Source of the DNA: Sinonovacula constricta
Lineage: Eukaryota; Mollusca; Bivalvia; Cardiida; Solecurtidae
DNA length: 64,000 nt
NCBI GenBank assembly: GCA_007844125.1
Contig: CM017560.1
Coordinates: 3,086,125-3,150,124, forward strand
Reading direction: 5' to 3'
Made by a program: the position numbers and the translations under genes. Of the stretch, positions 26,720-40,445 are shown piece by piece. Position 1 is the first letter of the stretch. Every line of letters starts with the position of its first letter. Under the pieces are notes generated by a model. That model made no database searches, was not told where the DNA came from, and saw only the letters and a list, made by a program, of their open reading frames with translations.

Positions 26720-29700
26720 ATGGACGTGCAGTAGTGTTTATAAACGTACAGACTCATAATCTCAGTAAATGAAGACGAATCCTAAAGCCCATGCGAATTT
26801 GTGCCAAGTGGCTTTAAAGTCGGCGACTCTTTGCCAGGAACAAACTAGACCTTATTTCAAATAGCAGCCAGTAACTACGTTAACAAAGACTGCAAGAGAG
26901 CAGCACTTTTCACTGTTTACGTGTTTGATAAGCTGATGAAAGATTATTTAAAGCAAAATCTTGACCTGCATCAAAAACACCAACATTATCGAACCGAGGC
27001 CAGGATACCGTTTCGTCATAAGTCCTAAGACCTGTTTATGGTTATCAGACCATTAAAATTATCATAAGGCCGTTCTGTTTACAGTAATAGAAATGGAATT
27101 AGTCCCCAAATTAAATATACATTTATATATCCATTGTCCACCTGTCCTAGAACTGATCAAACATCTATGGTTCTAAGACTTTTGATGAAACCGCCCCCAG
27201 AGTCTTACAAAATCCAACTAGGAACAATTAAACTTGATTATATAACATGTACTTCAGTGATCACTACGGAATTATGAAGCCTCGTTCCAATCCTGCTCTG
27301 GTTATAGCTTGATAGTACTTGCACGAAAAACTTGAACCTGAGCATCATGACGACGCCGACATCGACGCCGACAACGACGCCGACACTGGTGAGGGAATAG
27401 CTATCATTATTCATAGAATGTCAATTTACAGGGGTGGAAAGGTTGTGTTTGTGTTTCTTGATGATATACAATTGTCCATTGATTATGTGCGGATCGTCGG
27501 CTTGAGAAGTAGATGAGAGTAGCCAGTGTGCAGCGGGACGCCATTAATGGCCGGGTATTACATGACCATATTAGCCAGTATCAGTGTATTCAACAATAGA
27601 CGTTGTCACATAAACGCCTTAATTGCAACCTAAGTAGATGGCTCGTGTACCCTCCTGTAAGCAGTTCAGAATACCTGCTTGAAATAAGAGCTGTAGCTAT
27701 TCGATGAAATGAATGGTTACAAGATAAGAATAGGTGCAGTTTAAATGCCATTTTACATATCGTTGATGCTTTGTGCTTCAAACGGTTTTTGGACTATCTT
27801 TAAAAGGCTGTAAACAGTTCTTGAACATAGACCAAGGCAGCGAAGCATTAATTTGAATGAATACACACTTACCCACAATCATGTTTTCAGAACAAGTCTT
27901 AAACAAATATGCTGCTGACGTTAGAAATATTGTGATGTTTAAGAAAAAGCACACATTTAAGATTTCCAGACTGGAAATACGCCTGGATATTAGATTATAA
28001 TTACTTTAGTTAAGAAGGTTTTAGTTCGACCAAAATCCTGTTGTTTGTACTTAAATACAACAACATCTTCCAGTTTTGCCGCATGGCGATACGAATCTTG
28101 TTTTTAAGTTCATAATATAACGTGATTAACCATATCTGTGAAGGAAATTAATAACTTGTTTAACATTGAAAACATACTCAAGAGTATTTGATGAAATAAA
28201 ACAGTCCCCATATGGACTTGTTTTTTTAATATTGTAACTGTGTTGTGTTCCTCCGTAGTGATCCGTTGTTTGGTACTTGAGATGTAGGTCTTGTTAATCA
28301 CTTTATGACTTAATGGTTTTATTGGAGGGGTTTTATTGAACGATTTTATCTGAGACAGTTATTTCAAGCCGGCCATTGTGCATTTAGGGTGTAAATTATC
28401 ACCAGAAAAGCGTCGTCACTGTGCCGTACAGAGGGTCTAGAAGTTGAGACACAAGTATACATAAGTGTATGAACCTTTTAACAATAGTGACGTGTATGAT
28501 CTAAAAGTTATACTCTTTCAAATCTACCGATGCCATTGTAAATATTATACAAACGATGTTTTTGTTGCTATTTTCCTCATTCACAGTGATATGTGTTACT
28601 TTCATAGACTATATAATATCAGTTTGTCCTGTTTTCCGAGCTCTTACTGTGATATCCAGCCGATATCATTGAAAAGATGTTTATAAACGTTGTCCATGCA
28701 GCATTTTGTTTACGGCGATTTAGTATTTGATGTATTTACCGACTAGTTTTTCACATGACAGTGATAATGGACCAAACAACAAGAAAAACTCCGTAAGCTG
28801 TATGGTGTATGTATACCCCATCGTGACATAGACCTTTCAATATGGATGACCAAGACAAAATGACCAATTTGTTAAACAGGTGTTATCTGCCGTCAAATTT
28901 AAGATGGTCGGCAACAATAACGCAATTGACATATGTCAAATATGCACACACACAAAATCTCGCATCTTTTTTGCGCAAGTTTATATAATTTAGGTATTGT
29001 CTACGGAAAACACACCGCTCATAACCTTTGAATTTGAAAGAGCATACATGTATCGAAATATGACCTCGTATGCCTTAAAAAGATTATGTTATATATGCTT
29101 TTAGTTTTATATACAAAACGTTTTAATTTGTACTAACTGTACTGTAGCAGTATGTATATTGTGAGGTAAAGTCGACCTCAGTTTAGATGTAGACTTGATT
29201 TGGTATATTTTGATAAAACATTTAGATGGTATTGTCTGTGAGACAGACTGTTTTATAAATCATACGTGTTAGGATTTCGTTTTATTGATCCAAGTGAATT
29301 AAATATATTAAAGTGAAAAGGCTGATGGCTCAAGTGAGTGACAATTAACAATTATTGTTAATGTTATATAAACACTTACAGTACAAAATTGTATAACAAA
29401 CTTGTGTCTAACTTCTTTTGAAATCATTTTATTTCCAAAATTTAGTAACTTAACCTATACTGGCGTACTTGAGTTTAATAATACATTGTTAAAATGAAAG
29501 GGTCAAATTATAAACACTAATTAAAGTCCTTGCAACTCATACGCATTTGCTGACAAAGTAAAATGTATTATTGTTTTCATTAGGCTCCTCGCTATGTACA
29601 TCCTTCAGTAACTTCACGACAATGTTGAAGAATATATTGTCATACTGACCTGAAAATCTCGTCCACTTGTCACCCAGTCTGTCTGGCAACAAACACATTT

Positions 29701-32700
29701 ACATGTAACTGTGGGTGTCGTACTATCACACGAGAGATAAGTACGTTCACGTCCCATGTAATAGGTCATATTTACTGTAAATAAGTTGTACAATAATGCA
29801 ATTTAAACATTCGAAAAAAAAAGAAACAAATACCATACCAAGATTGTAATGTCAAGTACATAGCGAATGAATTGGCAACATTGTTACAAACCGTGTATTG
29901 AAAATAACTGACATTGAGATTTCAAAATTGATTAAATCTATTGAGCCTTAATCTTGTGAACATGTTGGTGTGGAGCCAATTTTGAAGTGTCAAACCCTCG
30001 TGTATACATCTCAATATAAAATCCGTACTCTAAACACGAGCTTGGGTTCGATAAGACTTGTAGAATCGTATTTATTTTCAACAACAATATCCCTGTATAT
30101 TAACAGAACAGGTGGGCTCTGATACCATATCTCTGTGAACGAGGAGTAATTGGGAGTAGCCCTTGATTGATTACTGCATACATGCTGACCTTTGATAATA
30201 GTAGAGGGCATCCGAAATACCCCATAAAGTACATTCGGATTGGTTCGTGCTTGGTCCTTGTCATTCACGTGACAGATAAAGGTCTCCAAATGAATGAACG
30301 CAGGAATCACAATATACATGGGTATATTACACTGCAGAAAGGTAGGGACATAATTCCAAATGTCAATGAAATAAGACCACACATGGAAGAGTGTACATTA
30401 TTGATTGCAATTACAAATAAGTATGCTACCAATGTTGTTTCCTCTTTTTAATTACTGCTTTGCACGACAAAAACATTGTAAGAGTTTGACCTTCATGATA
30501 TAAAATATGAGGGAAAGTGTAGGTTTTGTCAACTTATTACATGACTGAACCTGTCAGCACGTTTTTGTCATCAATGAAACTCTGCAATAAAAACGTCCAG
30601 TAAAACGTCCAGTAAAACGTCCAGTACGTAGTCTGTTAGTTTACAACACCTTTTGGTAAAGGGAACAGAGAAAGGTTATATGGTTAGATACACTGAAAGT
30701 ATCCACAGTACACCGTCGCGTTCAATAAATATTGGAACTTTTAAACTACAAAGGGTTGTCGACACTTTCCTCTTTGTTTGTTTAAACACATTTAGCTTAG
30801 GTCAATCTAGCGATCGCACCCTTTTAAAAGTAAGTGTGGCAGAGAAAACATTGATACAAATGGTATTGAGAAAACTAATCAATTATGTTAATTGCTATAA
30901 TGACTGAAGGTGTTCAAGACTTGTGTGTCTAAAACATGAATGAAGTTAGCTTAAAAAGCGAAAAAGGCACACCAGAAATGTCTTATTGTTAGACGTAGCT
31001 TTTTGGAAAATGGTGAGTTATGATACACAAAAGATAATTATGTTTATAAATAGTTTAACACATATTTTTATCATTTTTAATGTTCTAAAATACGTACATG
31101 TAAATATGTACCTTTTTATTAATCCTTTCACACCTACTGATATTAAGATTATTTACACATAATTGTAAGTAAGTCCAAAGGAAAGCCTACTGTTCCCGAT
31201 TTGCATTTTGTTTTAATTATTTATATGCTTTATCAAAAAGATTATTTTAAAGGAATATTGCAATGAGACCAAATCAACCTTAACAATAATAACTTTTCGA
31301 TCAAAATATGACATATAATTGGAAAAAAAACACAACAGAGTTACTGCAACATAAACTATGGAGCGTCCTTGTTTAAAAAGCCCCCCCCCCCCCCCCCACA
31401 CACACACCCAATAAAGATGACCTAGTGTTATTACAATAAATATGCGTCCGTCAATTCGTCCATTTAATTCCGCTCATCAGTTCACCATTATACGTGTTAC
31501 ATCCAAAGTCTATCGTTCTAGATGTATTTCATTAACAATAGTATTTACAAAGTTCAACATTTAGATAAGCTATTGTAGGGGTCGGCGTGTCATAACTAAT
31601 CATTTGTTGACAAAATCAAGGTTCAATCTTAGGTGACTAGAAGCAAATACAACATTCTTTACCTGTATTCCATCATAGTCTGCATTCATGTGGCCATTGC
31701 CAATTTCATGGTGATAAAAGATTTATTGGACTTGGAAAACTATTTGTAGGCAATATAAACTGGTCTGTTTATTTTATAAAGCACATGTCCCCGGGGTATT
31801 TTAAGCCGCGTCACAATCGACTGAGGACGTTTGCCAATAACACTTGAAATAAAATCATTACTTCGACGAAACACGAACAGAATCCCGACTCTTGCACCAC
31901 TCGAATTGAAAGACTGCAAATAAGAATACACCAGAATGAGTGTTAATTGGAGATAAAACACTAAAATAGGAAACAAACCTTTCGTAAGTCAGAGGTCAGA
32001 GAAAACTGATAAACATCAGTTAGCCAAATGTAGACAGAGCATTTAGTCTAGCAAACAACAACAACAACAACAACAACAACATACATTCATACATGAGTGC
32101 AGATCTCGATAGAATAACCGGGCACAGCATTACAACAATACATAGAAAGGAAAAATGCTTTTTGGATAGTAAAACCTGACAGTTGTTACGACCAGTTGCA
32201 CATTAAATACTTAAGCAGCTATATTATGTTGGTACTTTGATCAGGCATATGGTACCACCATAGTACGGAAGGTTAAATCTCAGTAGGGGTGTCCTCGGCT
32301 TAACTCACACGTCCAGAAATCTCTTGGTTACTTAACGAGGTTTCGAACAAGAGGGGACAAGTCCATCCTCCTACCAGAGTTTTCAATAAGAACTGACAGT
32401 GCAAAAGAGCGGAGCAAACCTCCGGGATGACCTTTCTCATGGCCGTGTTCAACTGTCAGCATTATTGATCGTAACAGCTAGTTTTCTAATAGAACAAGCA
32501 TTTTGTTCATACTAATGTTAATTTAAAAGTTCCGTTCGTGAAGACAACCGCCACTGAATGCTCGAATTACAAGTAATGCTTATTATTCAGCATGAATTAA
32601 GAGGTAAATTCGTTTTAAGGAGCTGAATGCTCAAATGTTCACCATGAATCACTGAACGATACAAACACGCATTTTCTCACGCACCTAATATTCTCGTATT

Positions 32701-32845
32701 TGGTAGGTTCTTTTTAAAGAAACAACACCACCAGGCGATACTATAATACTCCGGCAGTTTCGAATCTACTTGCAACCGAATTTCGATTTCAGCTTATATA
32801 TTATTTCGTTAACAGCTATTTTTTACAAGTATTGCATCTGATATG
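26720..32845. other. Long intergenic stretch, no gene seen
   Basis: AT-rich. Small items: a GACGCC-type run at about 27348-27385; AAACGTCCAGT repeated three times at about 30590-30625; a 17-base C run at about 31381; a CAA run at about 32056-32080. A minus-strand frame of 123 codons (30011-30382) and an overlapping plus-strand frame of 94 codons show no domain I recognise, and neither has support as a gene. No RNA gene seen. Confidence 0.45.
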
Positions 32846-32851
32846 GTTTAA

Positions 32852-33352
32852 AGGTGGCATCCGATGGTTTGCCTATATCAAATACATGCAACAATATCTA
32901 ACTCCTGCTTTGGTAATTTTTTTAGTATAATCTCTAAATAAACTCACACTTTGGTCAAAGGAAAGGTGATTTTGAACACAACTTCAATTCTTGGAAGGTA
33001 CAAACCAAGAAATAAACCGCCCTAAATGTTAGTTCTTTCAAACGCTATAAAAACACACTGGGATTCGGCTACGTACAAACATCGACGTCGGAGCAGATTG
33101 GCCGAGTGACGATATAAAATGAACTCTAAAGAAAGAGGTCACATGTTTTTTTTCTAGTTAAAAATAGCTATCTCTGCAGCGTGGCTCAGATAAGAAAAAT
33201 ACCTTTTTACAATGACGAGTGAGAATTTATGCTTTACTGTTCACACAGATCTACAGCACCAGTGAACATCATTTTGCAGGACCATTTCAAGTAACAATTA
33301 CTTATTTGGTTATTTGTGAAAAAAATGTTTTGTTCCAACTGTCGGATACCAC
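32852..33352 (+). mobile_element. TTAA-site MITE family, copy 3 (complete)
   Basis: Starts AGGTGGCATCCGATGGTTT, ends CAACTGTCGGATACCAC, and is flanked by TTAA on both sides (32848-32851 and 33353-33356). The internal ACATCGACGTCGGAGC and CTCTGCAGCGTGGCTCAG match the other copies. 501 bp, no coding capacity. Confidence 0.85.
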
Positions 33353-33356
33353 TTAA

Positions 33357-34400
<1,044 letters not shown>

Positions 34401-34409
34401 AATATACCA

Positions 34410-35263
34410 GGCAAGATTAATGATACTGACACAGCACTAACGTCAGGTCTCACAAGAACCAATTACCAATCTATTGGTAAATGTATATAAGCCGTACTTT
34501 TTGTACAGCCTCGCATGATTTAAAACGTGCATATATCTATAAACTCACTTAATGACCATGCTAAACATTTCGTCAAACCCGTTTACAAGTTGCTAAAGCT
34601 GTACTTATGATTTTGAGAGAAAACTCTTAGGACAAATAAATAAACAATCAAAATATTTGCATAGCAATATGTCATACGAGAAAATATCACATAGAAAATC
34701 AGTCAATGGAAATCCATTCGCATGCTCTTCTTCAAAAACATCTAGAACACGAATCAAAATCATTATCTCATATCAATTTAGAGTATAAATAAACACTTAC
34801 CGGACTTACACCGAGCCTTCGTTCCCTTTACTGTGGAATTCGAGAAGTATCATTTGTAGTTACGTAAAATAAAACAAAACACATTCACTTATGTTTTGGA
34901 GTTAGTGATAAATCCCCCACTAGTGAAATGGTGGGGTGCTATTAACTGTGTCGACTATTTTCACATAAATCCATCTGATCAATGCCCATGTAGAGAGGTA
35001 TGTATAAGGCGGGAACCTAATGTAGATATAAACTGAATAGGCCAAATCTACCTGTATACCTGCACTGTACTTATTTAAGTACAGACGACAAGATTTAATT
35101 TGAAGTTTAAGGGGAGGGTAGATGGTAGATGGCAAGCGAGGATAAATCACTGAATAGATCGAACCGAATAACAGGGAGGCCACACCAAGATGGGCGGTGC
35201 TTTAAACGTGACTAAGTTATGCTACTGGAAATGCATACGTTGCATGATTTTTATCATTTTTAC
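34410..35263. other. Intergenic sequence, no gene seen
   Basis: AT-rich. No tandem repeat, RNA gene or recognised coding frame. Confidence 0.4.
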
Positions 35264-35267
35264 TTAA

Positions 35268-35809
35268 AGGTGGTATTCCACAGTTTGGACAAAATCTCCT
35301 TATCAACTAAACAAAATCTTGTTACCTGAACAGGTCCCGCGAAGTACTGTTTATTGATGTCCTTTCTATGTGAAAAGTGAAACATAAAACCTCAGTCGTT
35401 ATTACAAACATGTGTTTCCTATCTGAGCCACGCTGCACAGTTAACTATTTTTTAAACAAACAAACAAACAAACAAACAAACAAACAAACAAACAAACAAA
35501 CAAACAAACAAACAACACCTGACCACTTACTTATGATATCACGATATATCATTATCCGGGCAATCCGCTCGGACGTCAATGTCTATTTCTAGCAGAAATC
35601 CAAATCGTGCTTATTAATTAATTTGGAACGAATCCAACATTTATAGTGTTTTAAGGAGTTGTACAGTTTTATAATTGAGGTAGTCAATTGAAAACCGTCC
35701 TAGCTTAGACTTAAGTATAAGTTTCTGCAGATATTATGTAAAAATACATGAAACATGGGACAGATACTTTTACATGTATTTGATATGAACAAACTGTCGA
35801 ATATCACTG
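35268..35809 (-). mobile_element. TTAA-site MITE family, copy 4 with internal (CAAA)n expansion
   Basis: Left end AGGTGGTATTCCACAGTTT after a TTAA; right end AACTGTCGAATATCAC before TTAG. The internal CTGTTTATTGATGTCC and CCTATCTGAGCCACGCTG match copy 1 in the same orientation. A (CAAA)n run at about 35455-35513 interrupts the body and accounts for its extra length (542 bp). Confidence 0.78.
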
Positions 35810-35813
35810 TTAG

Positions 35814-37604
35814 AGTATACACACACGTTTTTAGGTTTTCTAATTTGAAGTTGTAGAACAAAGTTAAGTTTGCGGCCCTTATGTGAAAATGTCCATTGTT
35901 AAATACTATAATTTTCAAAGTAAACAGTTTAATATTGTCATTCATATAATAGTTAAAAGTTGGTGGTCTTTAAATAACATTAAACAATAATAAACTTACT
36001 GAAAAGAAAATTTAAATTTACCTGCTCCGAATCAAGTTTAATTTTATTAGAAACAGATTCAAATGATTTCAGTATAACAGTTCCAATGCTTATATTGATC
36101 GCGTTTTACCCATTATAAACAGACTAGATTAAACAACTTCGAAGAGCAAAGTATAGAATAATCATACACGTCTGCGGTACCATTTTTCAAAATTATGTGT
36201 TTCTTTGGTATGATTATAGTATTAATTTATCAATAAATGTACATGGCTATTTACATTATCTAAACGAATCCATTATATTTTTACTAAGAACGCTCACATT
36301 CAAAATTTCGGCTAATGGTCTTTTTCAAGAGTTAAACACAAACAATTGCTCTCTTTACATATTTACAAACATTCATAGGTGCAGTCATATTAGAAAACAC
36401 GGAAACGACGTGCAGAGTGATCGTTCTTAGTAAAGATATAATTGATACAGTTCCCTCTGGAACAATTGACAACATTGTGTAAAATTATCCATGTTTATGC
36501 GTATTGGCAAATATTTATTTTGGCAAGAGAAAAATACGCAACAAAACACTTTTGCTTCTGATTGGATCCGAAACTACAGCCTCAAACTCACCACATTATC
36601 ATCAACGGATCGGTATTCGTGCAATTCACGGAAATGAAACACGTTTTTTTTTTCTGTTACATATCTTTTTACTTGGTGGACTGGCAGGAAGACAGGCTAT
36701 ATGTTTTAAGTATTTTCGATCAATTCAATTCTTATGGCATGACTCATATAAATAATCTGTAGATGAACGATTGTTCACCTGAGGTGTCGGAAGATAGTGA
36801 ACAACTACCAAACTGGTAGCATAGGTAGAGATGACACTTTAAAAAGTCCGGTTCTGTAAGATAAAAAAAACAACAACAAGCAGGTTCTGCCGGGATGTTT
36901 GAAGGAAGCAAAGTTCGTTTGCTAAATAAACTGAGAAATTCCAGATAGTTAGACTTACTCAATGACAAGACAAAACAGGACTCATGGGGACACTCAGATT
37001 TGGAGTTGAACGTTCCGTCACTGTTTCATAATTTAAATTGTGGAAGGGCGTTTGAAAGCCTTTTTATGTTTTAATAGAGACCATTTGTTTTTAAGTTACC
37101 AGGGCAGGATGGGTGATTTCGAATGAGAAACTTAATATTGTTCCACGTGCACTTAACATTTAATTATAAAGTACGATGTACCTACTCAAGACATTCTCAT
37201 ATTACACAAATGGATAGTGGCTTCCCTGACTGCCAATGTTAGGCAGTCAATATTGACAGAGCCCATTGAAGTAGATCAATCTACCTGTTATGTTTAGATA
37301 TGGAGACTTCAGTCCTTAATGCTCCGGTCATTGGGACAAACATGCATATACATAAAGCCAACATGCAAACTTACAACTGTAGATGTACAAACATAGGGAT
37401 TCTACGATCCCGAGAATTCTGGCTCGACCGGACTCATTGGCACAGTCGTATAGCGACTACTCTAGGGGTGAGAAGTTGCGGCTTCAATGCCCGGTCGCGA
37501 CTTGACAAAAATGTCTAAAAATGAAATAAAATGACCAAAACAAAAGCAAACGAAATTACAGTTTTCATTAAACGTCATAATGTAATTTATTGTATGACCA
37601 ATTA
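35814..37604. other. Intergenic sequence, no gene seen
   Basis: AT-rich. At 37420-37510 lies text resembling a diverged tRNA-like or SINE head (GGCTTCAATGCCCGGTCGC), too weak to call. No coding region recognised. Confidence 0.4.
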
Positions 37605-37608
37605 TTAA

Positions 37609-37928
37609 AGGTGATATCCAACGGCTTGCCTATATCTAATAAATGTAAGAATATATGATCTCTGTTTTGTGTAATTGTGCATAATTTCTGCAGAAAAAAA
37701 ACGTCATATTTTAGTCTAAGCGTTCTACGATTTTCAACAGTATCTCAATTTTGGTGCAACAAAACACGTTTATCAACACGTAAATGTTCAATTTATTCAA
37801 ATCTATAAATAAAAAAGATCAGGATTTCTGCTAAAAATAGACATCGACGTCACAGCGGATGGCGTGGATATGCTAAACCATAAGTGATCACGTGGTTTTC
37901 TTAGTTTAAAAATAGCTAACTGTGCAGC
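37609..37928 (+). mobile_element. TTAA-site MITE family, copy 5 (3'-truncated)
   Basis: Starts after TTAA with AGGTGATATCCAACGGCTTG and keeps ACATCGACGTCACAGCGGAT and ATAGCTAACTGTGCAGCGTG. It then stops abruptly where family-A SINE sequence begins. The second half and right inverted end are missing. Confidence 0.75.
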
Positions 37929-38060
37929 GTGTGTCTGAAAAGAATCATCGGCGCACCGCAAGTCACCTGGAAGACCTTCTCACATTAAGTTCTTCGCCCC
38001 GAACGGGACTCGAACCAACGCGGTGAGAGGCTAAGCAGTCAGACAAAAGCAGTTTTAGCT
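37929..38060 (-). repeat. tRNA-derived SINE, family A, fragment
   Basis: On the minus strand it carries GACTGCTTAGCCTCTCACCG, a B-box GGTTCGAGTCCCGTTCGGG, and AGAAGGTCTTCCAGGTGACT, matching the copy at 145-276. The 5' A-box part is missing. It abuts the broken end of MITE copy 5. Confidence 0.65.
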
Positions 38061-39265
38061 GGACCCGTAACCCACAAAACAGCAGCAACAACAACAAAAG
38101 ACCAAGTGCGAAATCCGTTTGGATTTATGTTCTACAAATATGACCCCCTCAACAACAACATAAATATATACGACTGTCACAAGAAATTAGCCAATTCGGT
38201 TTTGACCAATGAACGAAGAGCGGGTCATGGTTCTTAAAGACCCGGCAGGCACAGGCTGCATTTTTCTCTCATCGAAAGACATACAAAATCCAGTATGATG
38301 GGAAAATGCCAGAATAAATCATGATAATGCTCATCTAGCCATGTCTTTTCTTAGTTTTATTATTAATGTTATTAATTAATATATATTAATTAATTTGGTG
38401 GGAGGGGTGTTTGACTCCGAATCCCTGTCGTAAGGCAGTTGCCACACCTTGTTTTGGGTTAGCAGGGTAGGCCCGTGAATAAAACTAATAAAAACTCGAT
38501 AGATCTCACCTAGGTAATGCCTAGGTAAGACTCACTTGTCGTTGGCCAGTTTCTTTGATCCTGTGGTGAGATACAATAGATGTCTTTACATCTATGTGTT
38601 GTAGATATTGGACAACGGTCAGCTCTCACTCGGATCAACACAAGAAGCGGGTCAAGTAAGTGTGTGTAACTTGGTGTTACATCAGCGGGTTTTCGTCAAG
38701 ATTAGAATACAACTGTGCTGCAGAATGTAATGAATCATTGCCTGAACATCTTAAACTACGTTTAGTAAGTTTTCATTGATACCCCTACATATCACATGAA
38801 TTATACTATCGCACGTATGTATGCAGTTCTCACACAAAGTTAAAAATAATGAGATGTCTGAATAAAATTTCTTTAAGCCATACAGACCTTCGTCAATACC
38901 TTCCTAATAACGGGTTTAACCCGTGTTTGGTTAAAAAAAACAACATATTTATGAAAAAATAAGAGCAAATACAACTGAAGCAAAACAACAACAACAACAA
39001 ACGAATCCGAAACATGTTGTATGGCGGGTTTTCAACCGCTTGCGTCATAGAGACTAGGAATCTGCGCGTTTGTTTTGTTTTTTAAATTTTATTGGGCGGT
39101 GACTTGAGAAAAAGGGCGAAAAAGAATAGTAAAATAATAATAGAACGAATGATACACAGAGTATTCAGCATTTACTTGCCAAGATGAACGCGATATCCCG
39201 AGCGGGGCCTCCCTGCTTTGTGCGGCTCAATACCAGGTTATGACAGAGGTTATTCGTGTCATCTG
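38061..39265. other. Unassigned sequence between two broken MITE copies
   Basis: Contains a perfect 24-base AT palindrome at 38371-38394 (arms ATTAATTAATAT), a hairpin ATAGATGT-CTTT-ACATCTAT near 38577-38597, and ACGGGTT-T-AACCCGT at 38910-38924. A CAA run lies at about 38984-39000. Could be debris of a larger mobile element; no coding remnant recognised. Confidence 0.4.
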
Positions 39266-39268
39266 CGC

Positions 39269-39544
39269 ATTCAAAACAGACATCGACGTCAGAGCGAATA
39301 TTCCGAATGATGATATAACGTGACCTAACAAGTAAGTAGTCATGTGGTTTTCTCCATTTTAAAATAGTTAAATGTGCAATGTGGCTTTGATATTATATAC
39401 ATGTTTGTAGTGATAAGTGGGGTGTCATGCTTCACTTTTCAAATCGATGTATGACATCAATAAACAGGATTTCGCTGTATCGATTAAGGTGACAAATTAA
39501 ATGTTTGAGCAAAATACTTAAGTCAAAACTGGCGGGTACCACCT
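39269..39544 (+). mobile_element. TTAA-site MITE family, copy 6 (5'-truncated)
   Basis: Enters the family at ACAGACATCGACGTCAGAGC and continues to the right end AAACTGGCGGGTACCACCT, followed by TTAT. The left half is absent. It overlaps the segment kept by copy 5, so copies 5 and 6 are separate insertions and not one split element. Confidence 0.75.
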
Positions 39545-40190
39545 TTATAACAGGATTAAAATTCTCCCGCCCTAGCAGTGCTTTCATAACACATTACGAC
39601 TGGCACCGTGTTTACTTTCAACATAATATTTTAAAGATTTTGACAGATTTTCAACAGCACTCATCATTGAATTCAAGCCGGGTGTTAGGAAAGGTCAGGT
39701 TATTATTATTTTGGCCAGGGTTTTTTTTTCTAGTAGTATAGGCCATAAACTTCTTATAACGTTATTTCTTATTGCTTTAATACAGTTAGTATGGCTTAAA
39801 TAGCTTAAAGAGGTTACCTTTAATTAAATCAATGAAATGTTAATCGATCATATGATTTACATTGAAAGTTTTGCCTGGCATGAAAAAGTAATCATAGGTC
39901 ACCAGCTGCACTTCATAGATTTATTGAGTCAGTACATAATGTACGATTAATAAAGTATAATCCCGCATGGCAAAAAGAAGATAAACTGAGTTTTTAAGCT
40001 TAAAATGGCTAAAATAGTTGCAAAGTGTCATAAAGCTTTCGATTCTCCCAACCTTAAGACAATCTATTGTAAAGCCCGCATGTCTACAATTGATTTCAGA
40101 TAATAGGTAAATCCATAATCATGTGGTTGATAAAAGTTTTGCTGTTAAATAAAAGATTTAAAAAAGAAATGAAATTTGATCAGCTGTGAC

Positions 40191-40445
40191 CAGGGATAGA
40201 TCCGGGGTGGGGGATGTACGGGATGCATCCCCCCACCAACCAGGTAAAAGAGTAGAGTTGTGAAAACATGCATGAAAGATTAAAAAAATACTAAGCTTTT
40301 TAAAGTAAATTTTGTCTGTTTACTATTTGGTTGAAGTTAGGGTCTCTTACTGTGTATAAATATACCTAGTAGTTACTGCCATAAAGTAGAATAGATCTTG
40401 ATTCCCCCCCCCACCACCACCACCACCACCACCCCCACCCCAGGC
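40191..40445 (+). mobile_element. hAT-like MITE, copy 3 (right end lost)
   Basis: Starts CAGGGATAGATCC and keeps CATCCCCCCACCAACCAGG, GAGTAGAGTTGTG, TTTAAAGTAAATTTTGTCTG and CTTACTGTGTATAAATAT in the order of copy 1. It then ends in expanded C/CCA text with no recognisable right inverted end. Confidence 0.7.

Noticed and set aside
24831..26757. Nine-residue-period proteins over the 27-bp array
   Set aside because: Frames exist on both strands and in several phases; the period is simply 27 nt. No conserved start or domain.
30011..30382. 123-codon minus-strand frame as a gene
   Set aside because: No recognisable domain, overlaps a 94-codon frame on the other strand, and no splice or promoter evidence; chance open frames of this size are possible.
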